NCBI GenBank assembly: GCA_018895795.1
Contig: JAHINZ010000088.1
Coordinates: 1 to 12,893, forward strand
Length of the DNA: 12,893 bases
Reading direction: 5' to 3'
Source of the DNA: Alphaproteobacteria bacterium
GTDB lineage: Bacteria > Pseudomonadota > Alphaproteobacteria > Caulobacterales > Caulobacteraceae
Position numbers and translations under genes: made by a program. Positions within the stretch are counted from its first letter, which is position 1. Every line of letters starts with the position of its first letter. Shown piece after piece: positions 1 to 6,579 of the stretch. Below the pieces are notes generated by a model. The model was not told the DNA's origin and ran no database searches. It saw only the letters and a program-made list of their open reading frames with translations.

Positions 1-39
1 CCGCCCTGCCCATCCAGACGTCTTGATCCTGTCACCGAG

Positions 40-60
40 CGCGCCTCAACTGCAGGCGCG
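40..60. other. Hairpin just upstream of the aminotransferase ribosome-binding site
   Basis: CGCGCCT (40-46) and AGGCGCG (54-60) form a perfect 7-bp stem with a 7-nt loop, ending five bases before the GGAGGG Shine-Dalgarno at 66-71. It could be a 5'-UTR hairpin of the following gene or the end structure of an upstream transcript. There is no T-tract, so it is not a canonical terminator on its own. Confidence 0.35.
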
Positions 61-77
61 GTAACGGAGGGCGGATC

Positions 78-1187
78 ATGGATACGACACGGCGAGGCTT
101 GTTGATCGGCGGCGCGGCCCTCGCCCCCGGACTGGCCCCCGGACTGGCGCTCGCGGAGGCCTCTGTCGATCCGACCCCGCCGCCGACCATCCGGGCCCAT
201 CTGGGCGTCACCGAAAATCCCTACGGACCCAGCCCCGCCGCCCGCAAGGCCGCCATCAAGGCGCTGGACGAGACGCCTTATTACGCCTGGGCGCTGGAGC
301 CGCCGCTGGTCGCCCTGATCGCCAAGCGCGACCGGGTGCAGCCCGAGCAGGTGGGCCTGTGCAACGGCTCGCTGGAAGCCCTGTCGCTGCTGCCCACCGC
401 CTTCGCGAAACAGGGACCGATCGTTTCGGCCCAGCCCAGCTACGCCACGCCCCTGCTCTATGCCCAGCGTCAGGGCGCCAGGCTGGAGTGGGTTCCCGTC
501 GCCGCCGACAGCCAGATCGACCTGGACGCCCTGGCCGCGCGGGCCAAGGCCGTCGGGGCCGGGGCGATCTATGTCTGCAATCCCAACAACCCGACCGGCC
601 TGCTGCTGGACCCCGACGCCCTGCGCGCCTTCTGCGTCGAGATGTCGAAGACCTGCCCGGTGATCGTCGACGAGGCCTATATCGAGATCAGCCCCGATCC
701 CGAGCGCCATTCGATGATGGATCTGGTCCGCGCCGGCCACGACGTGATCGTCGCCCGCACCTTCTCCAAGGTCTATGGCATGGCCGGTCTGCGGGTGGGC
801 TTCATCGTCGCTCGCCCGGATCGGGTGAAGTCGCTGAAAAGCCTGATCCCGACCCACAAGGGCCGGCCGGGCCTGGCGGCGGCGGCGGTCTGCTATGGCG
901 ACCCCGCCTATCTGGCCGGGGCCAAGACCTATCTGGAGGGCTGCCGGGCCAAGATCTACGCGATCTGCCAGGCCAACGGCCTGAGCTATCTGCCCTCGTA
1001 CGGCACCTATGTGTTCGTCGACAGCGGCAAGCCCAACCTGGCCTTCCAGAAGACCCTGGCCTCGATGGGCGTGGAGGTGCGGGTGTTCGACAGCCCGCGG
1101 CATCCGACCTGGATCCGGGTGGGCACCGCCTCGCCGGCCGAGCTGGACTATTTCGCCCAGGTGCTGCCGAAGGCGCTGAAGGCCTGA
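78..1187 (+). CDS. Tat-exported PLP-dependent aminotransferase, histidinol-phosphate aminotransferase-like
   Basis: This is a fold-type I PLP aminotransferase of the HisC/class I-II group. Visible family motifs are ENPYG (46-50), NPNNPTG (168-174), DEAY (198-201), FSK with the Schiff-base lysine K231, GLRVGF (237-242) and the carboxylate-binding arginine in WIRVGT (R347). The 369-residue length suits HisC-like enzymes plus an N-terminal extension. The extension looks like a Tat signal: twin arginines R5-R6 in RRGLLIGG, an Ala/Gly/Leu-rich core, and an A-L-A cleavage site near residue 26. GGAGGG lies 6 nt before the ATG, which supports this start. Predicted export of a PLP enzyme is unusual, because HisC works in the cytoplasm. 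The enzyme is therefore probably not the biosynthetic HisC, and its amino-acid or amine substrate is unknown. The signal peptide contains an exact 12-bp tandem duplication (123-146). Family is firm; export and substrate are inference. Confidence 0.9.
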   Translation: MDTTRRGLLIGGAALAPGLAPGLALAEASVDPTPPPTIRAHLGVTENPYGPSPAARKAAIKALDETPYYAWALEPPLVALIAKRDRVQPEQVGLCNGSLEALSLLPTAFAKQGPIVSAQPSYATPLLYAQRQGARLEWVPVAADSQIDLDALAARAKAVGAGAIYVCNPNNPTGLLLDPDALRAFCVEMSKTCPVIVDEAYIEISPDPERHSMMDLVRAGHDVIVARTFSKVYGMAGLRVGFIVARPDRVKSLKSLIPTHKGRPGLAAAAVCYGDPAYLAGAKTYLEGCRAKIYAICQANGLSYLPSYGTYVFVDSGKPNLAFQKTLASMGVEVRVFDSPRHPTWIRVGTASPAELDYFAQVLPKALKA

Positions 1188-1237
1188 ACCACCGAGGGGG
1201 TCTTGACGCGCATTGTCGAAACGTTCAACTTCAGGTT

Positions 1238-1810
1238 ATGAGCCCGCGCCGCCGCGTTCCGATACTGTTGGCCCTTGCCGCCCTCGCCACGGTCGCGGGC
1301 GCGGCGACCGCCAGGCCGGCTCTAGAAGGTCCCGATTATTACGGTGCTCTGGAGGCTTTCGGCGACGTCTGCGTCAAGTCGGCGAGCCACGCCGAGATGC
1401 TGCGCAAGGTCCAGGCCACCGGCTGGCGCGCGCTGAACGGCGAGGATGTTACGGCCATGGTGCGCGGCAACGGCATGGTCTCCCTTGAGGAGGTTCGCCA
1501 GGGCGAGATCGCCGCTGAGCCGGTCCTGCTGGCCGTCGGCGACTTGGGCGGGACGTCTTACTGCAGGGTCTATTTCCATTCGGTCGATTCCGCCGCCATG
1601 CAAAAGCGGCTGCGGACCCTCAAGGTGCTGGGCTCGACGCTGGGCTTCCCCGACTTCGACGGCAAGCTCAACTTTCCCGAGGGCTGGAGCGCCGTCGGCT
1701 GGCACAGGACCGTCCAGGACCAGTGGCGGGCGCTGCACTATTCGTTCGATGCCGATGGCCAGGGACCGAACGCCGCCTGGCAGGCGATCGAGATCACCCG
1801 CGCCATCTAG
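1238..1810 (+). CDS. Small exported protein of unknown function
   Basis: 190 residues. The frame is open from further upstream, but that part is antisense-like shadow inside the aminotransferase gene. The ATG at 1238 is chosen because it begins a typical signal peptide: MSPRRR, a hydrophobic Leu/Ala core (residues 7-24) and an A-T-A cleavage region near residues 23-25. The mature part has two cysteines (C45 and C109) that could form a periplasmic disulfide, many aromatic residues, and no enzymatic motif I recognise. It starts 50 bp after the aminotransferase stop, in the same direction, so cotranscription is possible. The Shine-Dalgarno is weak (AGG two bases before ATG). It ends 6 bp before the convergent tetR-type gene. 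Function not identified. Confidence 0.72.
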   Translation: MSPRRRVPILLALAALATVAGAATARPALEGPDYYGALEAFGDVCVKSASHAEMLRKVQATGWRALNGEDVTAMVRGNGMVSLEEVRQGEIAAEPVLLAVGDLGGTSYCRVYFHSVDSAAMQKRLRTLKVLGSTLGFPDFDGKLNFPEGWSAVGWHRTVQDQWRALHYSFDADGQGPNAAWQAIEITRAI

Positions 1811-1816
1811 CCGCCC

Positions 1817-2446
1817 CTAGTCCGGCCACAGATCCTGGATGTCGCCCTTGCGGTTGAGCATGTGGGTGGCGCGTTTGATCACCGCCAGCAGGCGTTCGCG
1901 ACGGCCGTCCTGGTCATAGGTCAGGGTGGTGCGGGCCAGGCCTTCCAGCATGAAGCGGGCGAGGTCGCGGCTGGCCTGGAAGCGTGGCCCGGCCCCGGCG
2001 TGCAGGATCTTCAGGAAGTGGTCGCCGGCCTGGGCGCGGTCGAACTCGGCCTGGGCCGGGGCCAGCAGGGCCTGGATGGCCGGATCGGTGCGACCGGCGG
2101 CCTCCAGCTCGGCGAAGGCCCGGAACGGCACGCTCTGCAACAGGTCCCAATAGCTGTCGATGGCGTGCTCGGTGACGTCGCCCCCCGGCGGCAGGGTGTC
2201 GGCGGCGGCGCGGAACAGGGCCGAGCGCTCGGCCTGGACATGGGCGACAGCGGCCTCGACCAGGGCCTCGCGGGTCGGGAAGTGATAGAGCATCGCGCCG
2301 CGGGTCAGGCCCGCCGCGTCGGCGATCGCCGGATTGGCGGCGGCGTGATAGCCGATCTCGGCGATCAGCCGCATGGCGCAGTCGAGAATCCGCGCCCGCG
2401 TCTTCAACGATTTCGGGGTGTCTTTGGCGAGGCGGGCGGCGTCCAT
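1817..2446 (-). CDS. TetR/AcrR-family transcriptional regulator
   Basis: 209 residues, the usual TetR size. The N-terminus carries the TetR DNA-binding domain: a first helix around TRARILDCAMRLIAEIGY (16-33) and a helix-turn-helix around residues 38-56, with IADAAGLTRGAMLYHFPTRE as the classical recognition segment. The remaining ~140 residues are the helical ligand-binding and dimerisation region, which does not reveal the inducer. The gene is convergent with the exported-protein gene and divergent from the plcP-like gene, 309 bp away. TetR regulators often control themselves and a divergent neighbour, and an imperfect palindrome lies 14 bp upstream of the start. However, the plcP/agt pair also has a candidate Pho box, so its target could equally be distant. 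Product class is firm; target and ligand are unknown. Confidence 0.93.
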   Translation of the reverse strand: MDAARLAKDTPKSLKTRARILDCAMRLIAEIGYHAAANPAIADAAGLTRGAMLYHFPTREALVEAAVAHVQAERSALFRAAADTLPPGGDVTEHAIDSYWDLLQSVPFRAFAELEAAGRTDPAIQALLAPAQAEFDRAQAGDHFLKILHAGAGPRFQASRDLARFMLEGLARTTLTYDQDGRRERLLAVIKRATHMLNRKGDIQDLWPD

Positions 2447-2459
2447 GGCCCTGATCTAG

Positions 2460-2480
2460 TGCGAGCCATGCTGCATCGCA
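2460..2480. promoter_or_regulatory. Possible TetR-type operator (imperfect palindrome)
   Basis: A 21-bp imperfect palindrome runs from TGCGA at 2460-2464 to TCGCA at 2476-2480, with 7 of 10 symmetric pairs matching. It lies 14 bp upstream of the regulator's start codon, where a TetR protein would bind to repress its own gene. Assigned from position and symmetry only. Confidence 0.3.
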
Positions 2481-2647
2481 ACAGTCGTCGCGGTCCCGGC
2501 CGGTCCGGTCGGAGCGGCGGGGGTCGATGGGTTCGACCGCGCCTTCCCCTCGCGCGTCCAGCCAGCCGATTGCCCGCTTTTGCGGCTTCCCCAACGGAAA
2601 GCCTTCGCGACGCGTCGCCCAGAGGCCCCCAAAGCCGCGGGGGCGCG

Positions 2648-2679
2648 GTTTCATCAAAGCGACATGCAATCAGCTTAAT
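2648..2679 (+). promoter_or_regulatory. Candidate Pho box and -10 upstream of the plcP-like gene
   Basis: GTTTCAT (2648-2654), CAAA, GCGACAT (2659-2665) has the Pho-box layout of two 7-bp half sites separated by 4 bp (consensus CTGTCAT-N4-CTGTCAT). Half-site matches are 5/7 and 4/7. In PhoB-activated promoters the Pho box replaces the -35 element and a -10 follows about 10 bp later; CTTAAT at 2674-2679 sits there. The site is ~90 bp upstream of the plcP-like start. A GC hairpin (2625-2630 with 2639-2644) lies immediately upstream. The match is imperfect, but the spacing and the gene downstream make it credible. Confidence 0.42.
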
Positions 2680-2755
2680 CGCGGGGGCCACTCGCCGTGA
2701 TCGCGACCAATCCGGGGGCGGATCGATCAGACGGTGAAAGCAGGGGGTTGCAGCC

Positions 2756-3583
2756 ATGAGCGCCGACGCCGATATCCGTCACTATCGCAGCATCTTCATC
2801 AGCGACCTGCATCTAGGCACGCGCGGCTGTCAGGCTGAACTGCTGCTGGACTTCATCCGTCATATCGAATGCGAGCGCCTGTATCTGGTCGGCGACATCA
2901 TCGACGGCTGGAAGCTGCGCAGCGGCTGGCACTGGCCCCAGGCCCACAATGACGTCATCCAGAAGATCCTGCGTCTGGCCCGCAAGGGCACCGAGGTCAT
3001 CTATATCCCGGGCAACCATGACGACCGCATTCGCGACTTCTGCGGCACGCACTTTGGAGGCGTCGTGGTGGCCCGCGACGTGATCCACGAGGCGGCCGAC
3101 GGCAAGCGCTACCTGGTCGTCCATGGCGACGAATTCGACGGCGTGGTGCAGCACGCCAAGTGGCTCGCCTTCCTCGGGGATTGGTCCTATAGAACCATCC
3201 TGATGCTGAACACCTTGCTCAATCGCGCTCGGCGACGCATGGGTTTCGGCTATTGGAGCTTGTCGGCCTATCTGAAGGTCAAGGTGAAGAATGCTCTGCA
3301 TTTCATCGAGAATTTCGAGGCTGCGGTGGCGGAAGAAGCCCGGCGACGGGGGGTCGACGGCGTGATCTGCGGACATATCCACAAGGCCGAAATGCGCGAC
3401 ATCGACGGAATCACCTATGTCAATGACGGCGACTGGGTGGAAAGCTGCACGGCGCTGGTCGAACATACCGACGGCCATCTTGAAATCCTCGAATGGGCCA
3501 AGCTGCGCTCGTGGTCGGTGATCGACCGCAAGAGCGCCTCCGCGGTCCGTGAAGAGCCCTTGCCGGAGCCTGCCGCCGCCTGA
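2756..3583 (+). CDS. plcP: PlcP-type metallophosphoesterase (phospholipase C-like; often annotated as an LpxH-like UDP-2,3-diacylglucosamine diphosphatase)
   Basis: 275 residues with the full calcineurin-like metallophosphoesterase motif set: SDLH (16-19), GD (46-47), GNHD (86-89), HGDEFD (123-128) and GHIH (206-209). These supply the two-metal-site residues. The sequence around LVGDIIDGWKLR, the tryptophan-rich WHWPQAHND segment and the C-terminal NDGDWVESCTA resemble the rhizobial PlcP group as I remember it. PlcP releases diacylglycerol from phospholipids under phosphate starvation. Database annotation usually says LpxH-like, but Caulobacter is known to use LpxI for that lipid A step, which favours the PlcP reading. 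AGGGGG 8 nt before the ATG supports the start. The stop overlaps the next ATG by one base (TGATG), so it is translationally coupled to a glycosyltransferase. A candidate Pho box lies upstream. The fold is certain; the PlcP role is inference from family and context. Confidence 0.88.
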   Translation: MSADADIRHYRSIFISDLHLGTRGCQAELLLDFIRHIECERLYLVGDIIDGWKLRSGWHWPQAHNDVIQKILRLARKGTEVIYIPGNHDDRIRDFCGTHFGGVVVARDVIHEAADGKRYLVVHGDEFDGVVQHAKWLAFLGDWSYRTILMLNTLLNRARRRMGFGYWSLSAYLKVKVKNALHFIENFEAAVAEEARRRGVDGVICGHIHKAEMRDIDGITYVNDGDWVESCTALVEHTDGHLEILEWAKLRSWSVIDRKSASAVREEPLPEPAAA

Positions 3584-4674
3584 TGCGGATCCTTCTCGCC
3601 ACAGACGCCTGGGAACCTCAAGTGAACGGCGTGGTTCGCACCCTCACCCGGGTGGTCGAAGAACTGCGCGCCATGGGCCACGAGGTTGACGTCGTCAGCC
3701 CCGACCAGTTCCCCACCTTTCCGCTGCCGACCTATCCGGAAATCAAGCTGGCGATCGGCGCCTATGAGCCCGTTCAGGACCGCTTCAAATCCTTTGAACC
3801 CGAAGCGATCCACATCGCCACCGAGGGCCCGATCGGCCTGGCCGCCCGGCGCATCTGCCTGGAGTGGAAGCTGCCGTTCACGACCAGCTATCACACCAAG
3901 TTCCCGGAATATGTCTCGGCCCGCCTGCCTTTGCCGCTGGCCGCCGGCTACACCTATATGCGCTGGTTCCACAAGCCGTCGGGCCGCCTGATGGTGGCCA
4001 CGCCGACCATGCGCGACGAGCTGGCCAAGCACGGTTTCCGCAACCTCTCGCCCTGGTCGCGCGGCGTCGACACCGACATCTTCAAGCCCCGCGCGCCCGG
4101 TGAGCCGGATGTGTTCGAGGGCCTGGCTCGGCCGATCTTCCTCAATGTCGGCCGCGTGGCCGTCGAGAAGAACATTGAGGCCTTCGCCTGTCTGGACCTG
4201 CCCGGCACCAAGGTGGTGATCGGCGATGGCCCGCAGCGCGAGGAACTGGCCGAGAAATATCCCGAGGTGAAGTTCCTGGGCGCCAAGTTCGGCGCGGAAC
4301 TGGCCCGCTATTTCGGCTGCGCCGACGTGTTCTGCTTCCCGTCCCTGACCGACACCTTCGGCCTGGTGATCCTGGAGGCCATGGCCGCCGGCGTGCCGGT
4401 CGCCGCCTTCTCGGCCCCCGGCCCGATCGACATCATCCCCGGCTCCCACGCCGGGGCCCTGGCGCCGGGCCAGACCGAGGGTCTGAAGCAAGCCTGCCTG
4501 GCCTGCCTGGACCTGGACAAGACCGTGGTCCGCAAGTTCGCCGAGGGCTTTTCGTGGCGCGCCTGCGCCGAGGAATTCTACCGCAACCTGCAGCCCTATC
4601 CCGAACCGGAAAAGACCCGCTTCTGGCGCCGGCTTCGGCGGCTGGCCCGCCTGCGCGGCCGCACGGCGGCCTAG
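3583..4674 (+). CDS. agt: GT4-family glycosyltransferase, probable diacylglycerol glycosyltransferase (Agt-like)
   Basis: 363 residues with two Rossmann-like halves of a GT-B enzyme. The N-terminal acceptor half begins RILLATDAWEPQVNGVVRTL, with the N-G-V glycine loop near 15-17 and H104 in TSYHTKFPEY. The C-terminal nucleotide-sugar half has NVGRVAVEKN (188-197), IGDGPQREEL (213-222) and the FPSLTDTFGLVILEAMAAGVPV region (252-273), with E265 of the EX7E-type motif. D257 replaces the more usual first Glu. It starts on the stop codon of the plcP-like gene, so the two form an operon. Known plcP-agt pairs convert phospholipid to diacylglycerol and then to glucosyl- or glucuronosyl-diacylglycerol, sparing phosphate. 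The basic C-terminus (residues 344-360, rich in Arg) could bind the membrane. Sugar donor and product cannot be read from sequence; GT4 assignment is firm. Confidence 0.9.
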   Translation: MRILLATDAWEPQVNGVVRTLTRVVEELRAMGHEVDVVSPDQFPTFPLPTYPEIKLAIGAYEPVQDRFKSFEPEAIHIATEGPIGLAARRICLEWKLPFTTSYHTKFPEYVSARLPLPLAAGYTYMRWFHKPSGRLMVATPTMRDELAKHGFRNLSPWSRGVDTDIFKPRAPGEPDVFEGLARPIFLNVGRVAVEKNIEAFACLDLPGTKVVIGDGPQREELAEKYPEVKFLGAKFGAELARYFGCADVFCFPSLTDTFGLVILEAMAAGVPVAAFSAPGPIDIIPGSHAGALAPGQTEGLKQACLACLDLDKTVVRKFAEGFSWRACAEEFYRNLQPYPEPEKTRFWRRLRRLARLRGRTAA

Positions 4675-4702
4675 GCCTTTTCCGCGCTTCAGCACCGGCC
4701 CC

Positions 4703-4800
4703 CTCCGCGCTGACGCGCTCCTCCCCCGTAGGGGGAAGATGATTTCTTCCGCCCCCTATGGGGGCGGACGACCGCGAAGCGGTCCGGTGGGGGCCCGCAG
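4703..4800. repeat. Cluster of GC-rich palindromes downstream of agt
   Basis: Three perfect hairpins are packed together: TCCCCC-GTA-GGGGGA (4722-4736), GCCCCC-TAT-GGGGGC (4751-4765) and GACCGC-GAA-GCGGTC (4770-4784). The first two also share complementary C5/G5 arms and could pair with one another. The design resembles the short intergenic palindromic repeats common in Caulobacter-type genomes. It lies 29 bp after the agt stop and may end or protect that transcript, though there is no T-tract. Confidence 0.65.
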
Positions 4801-4873
4801 CGTCGGCCGGGGAAACCGAAACGCCCACCCTTCCGGGGCAGGACCTGTCGGCGCTCGCCGGCCGTCACGCCGC

Positions 4874-4999
4874 TCAGTGCAGAACGGTCCACCCCGCCAG
4901 GCCCACCAAAATTAAACCCCACCCGGCCAGAAGACCGGTCACAGGATGCTTCTGCCACCACGTCACCGGAGGATTTGATCTTTGCTCGACGCTAGACAT
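4874..4999 (-). CDS. Putative 41-residue single-span membrane protein
   Basis: A 42-codon frame (ATG at 4999-4997, TGA at 4876-4874) not overlapping any other convincing gene. GAGG ends 7 nt before the ATG, a well-placed Shine-Dalgarno. The translation begins MSSVEQRSNPPVTWWQKHPV and continues into a Gly/Leu/Ile/Val/Trp-rich segment (residues 20-40) that fits one transmembrane helix, ending in His. The pattern (short polar N-terminus, WW, a basic pair QKH, then a helix) is typical of small bacterial inner-membrane proteins and unlikely to arise by chance in GC-rich noise. It lies between the agt and CPBP genes on the opposite strand to both. I do not recognise a family; function unknown. Confidence 0.6.
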   Translation of the reverse strand: MSSVEQRSNPPVTWWQKHPVTGLLAGWGLILVGLAGWTVLH

Positions 5000-5308
5000 C
5001 ACAACGCCTCACTTCTTACTAAACGCACGTCCCGTTAAGCATGACGCACAGTGATTCGGGCTCGCGTCGAGAGTGCATTTGTCGCGGGGCCGCCGCGCCC
5101 CGATCGCGCCGCCAAGCCAGACCGTCGCCGAGCCCCGTTTCTGGCGTGTAAAATCCCCCCCAAGTCCGTGATATCCGTATCCGTGCAGATGAGACCGGAT
5201 AAGGTGACAGATTTTTAAATACAAATTTCCGCGAATTCGCCTCAAATACGAGAAACCTCCACCCATCATTACAGATTGGTAAGGCGTTTGGAGCGCCTGT
5301 ATTCACCC
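5000..5308. other. Intergenic region between the small membrane-protein gene and the CPBP protease
   Basis: No convincing gene is seen here. The left part is GC-rich, with a GGGGC/GCCCC stem (5086-5090 with 5097-5101). The right part (about 5200-5260) is unusually AT-rich for this genome, including TTTTTAAATA, and is the likely promoter zone for the CPBP gene. An inverted repeat TATCCG/CGGATA (5178-5183 with 5196-5201) sits just upstream of the AT-rich stretch and could bind a regulator. No confident -35/-10 pair could be chosen. Confidence 0.4.
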
Positions 5309-6241
5309 ATGAGCAAAATCGAACTCTACGCGCCGCGCACGACACGGCATCGCCGCACCTGGACCGCCGCCGCCATCGTGCTGATGGTGGCGTTCCTGAT
5401 CGCTGGGCAGGTGCTGACCATCTTTGGTCTGCTCAAGCCGATGGGCTTTCACTCGGCCGATCTGAGCACCCAGTGGGCCCCGATGACGGTGCAGCTGCTG
5501 GGCTTTGGCGTCACGGCCCTGCTGGTCTTCGCCTGGGTCGGCCTGTTCGAGCGGCGCGCCCCCGTCGCCCTGGGCCTGAACGGCGACGCCCTGGTCCGCT
5601 ATGGCCGCGGCCTGCTGATCGGGGCCGGCTTCCTGGTCGCCTCGATCGGCCTGGCCTGGGCCCTGGGCGCCTATCGCATCGAGGGCGCCGGCGTCTGGAG
5701 CGCCCCCAGTCCGGTCTTGTTCCTGCCCATCCTGGCCCTGTTCCTCGGCTTCATGATCCAGGGCGCCACCGAGGAGATCCTGTTTCGCGGCTGGCTGATG
5801 CAGCTGGTCGCCTCGCGCCACGGCCTGGTCCTGGCCATCGCCATCAACGCCGTGATCTTCGCCGCCCTGCACGCCGGCAATATCAAGCCGTCGATCGAAC
5901 TGGCCCTGGCCATGGTCAATCTGCTGCTGTTCGCGGTGATGATCAGCCTGTACGCGATCAAGGAGGGTTCGCTATGGGGCGTCTGCGCCTGGCACAGCGC
6001 CTGGAACACCCTGCTGGGCGTCGGCTTTGGCCTGGACGTCAGCGGCGAGCACGTGGCCGTCAACAGCCTGGTCGTCGACCTGGCCCCGGTGCAGGGCGCG
6101 CCCTGGTGGCTGACCGGCGGGGCCTTCGGCCCGGAAGCCAGCGTCGCCACCAGCGTCATCCTGCTGGGCGGGGTGGCGTTCTTCCTGGCCACCGGCGCGC
6201 TGAAACCGGGCGCGCGCTATTCGGCGCCGGGGCTGGGCTAG
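5309..6241 (+). CDS. CPBP-family intramembrane glutamic protease (CAAX protease/bacteriocin-processing type)
   Basis: 310 residues from the ATG at 5309. A TTG at 5276 would add 11 residues, but the ATG gives a conventional short N-terminus (MSKIELYAPRTTRHRR) before the first membrane span. The protein has about eight hydrophobic segments. The three CPBP motifs are present in order: EEILFR (E155-E156...R160), FAALH (F184...H188) and HSAWN (H229...N233). In this family the two glutamates and histidines form the membrane-embedded active site. Members cut CAAX-like or bacteriocin-type substrates or release membrane-tethered regulators; no substrate is suggested by the neighbours. GGAG is 15 nt upstream of the ATG, which is distant, so the start is moderately certain. 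Cytoplasmic membrane location is clear. Confidence 0.9.
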   Translation: MSKIELYAPRTTRHRRTWTAAAIVLMVAFLIAGQVLTIFGLLKPMGFHSADLSTQWAPMTVQLLGFGVTALLVFAWVGLFERRAPVALGLNGDALVRYGRGLLIGAGFLVASIGLAWALGAYRIEGAGVWSAPSPVLFLPILALFLGFMIQGATEEILFRGWLMQLVASRHGLVLAIAINAVIFAALHAGNIKPSIELALAMVNLLLFAVMISLYAIKEGSLWGVCAWHSAWNTLLGVGFGLDVSGEHVAVNSLVVDLAPVQGAPWWLTGGAFGPEASVATSVILLGGVAFFLATGALKPGARYSAPGLG

Positions 6242-6388
6242 GGCGCGCCCCTCGTCACGGCGCCGGCCACCTCGACGCGGGAACCCTTGCCGCAAGGTGA
6301 TGGCGTCGAAGACAATCGTCTCGGTTTCAGCCTCAAGCCGCAACGTCGCGTGTTACAGCGCTTGGCGCCAAATTGTCCGCCGTCAATC

Positions 6389-6479
6389 TTGACAACAAAA
6401 TCCTGACCAGAATGCTCGAAACATCATGATTTTCAGGGTTATCTCTAACCCTTCCCCTGGAATGTAAGCGAGCATTCTG
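6389..6479. promoter_or_regulatory. Nested dyads in the sapA upstream region
   Basis: A perfect 11-bp inverted repeat, CAGAATGCTCG (6409-6419) and CGAGCATTCTG (6469-6479), brackets an inner perfect hairpin AGGGTTA-TCTC-TAACCCT (6435-6452). The region is AT-richer than the surrounding genes, and TTGACA occurs at 6389-6394, although no convincing -10 follows at 17 bp. The outer arms are 49 bp apart, suggesting either two operator half-sites or a structured leader RNA. It lies 100-170 bp upstream of the metalloprotease start. The remaining 6242-6388 and 6480-6579 show no gene. Confidence 0.45.
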
Positions 6480-6579
6480 AAAAAGAGCGGACGACTGTGC
6501 GAAATGGCCGCAAGGTCATACTCTTGCCCTTCATGGCCTATCGATTTCTATACGCCTGTAACGCGTAGGGATCCGACAG

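Noticed and set aside
1203..1231. TTGACG upstream of the exported-protein gene as a promoter
   Set aside because: No acceptable -10 at 16-18 bp or Caulobacter-type GCTANAWC element, and it would leave almost no leader.
359..1237. Long upstream extension of the exported-protein frame
   Set aside because: This part is an Arg/Pro/Gly-rich out-of-frame reading of the aminotransferase; the ATG at 1238 starts a clean signal peptide.
1862..2737. 291-codon plus-strand open frame opposite the TetR gene
   Set aside because: Antisense of the regulator with low-complexity Gly/Gln/Val content; no domain.
3415..4695. 426-codon open frame on the minus strand across plcP and agt
   Set aside because: Antisense shadow of two well-supported genes; the translation is low-complexity Gly/Ala/Gln/Arg with no recognisable domain, as expected in GC-rich coding DNA.
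4758..5054. 98-codon plus-strand open frame downstream of agt
   Set aside because: It begins inside the hairpin cluster, has no Shine-Dalgarno or domain, and overlaps the better-supported small membrane-protein gene on the other strand.
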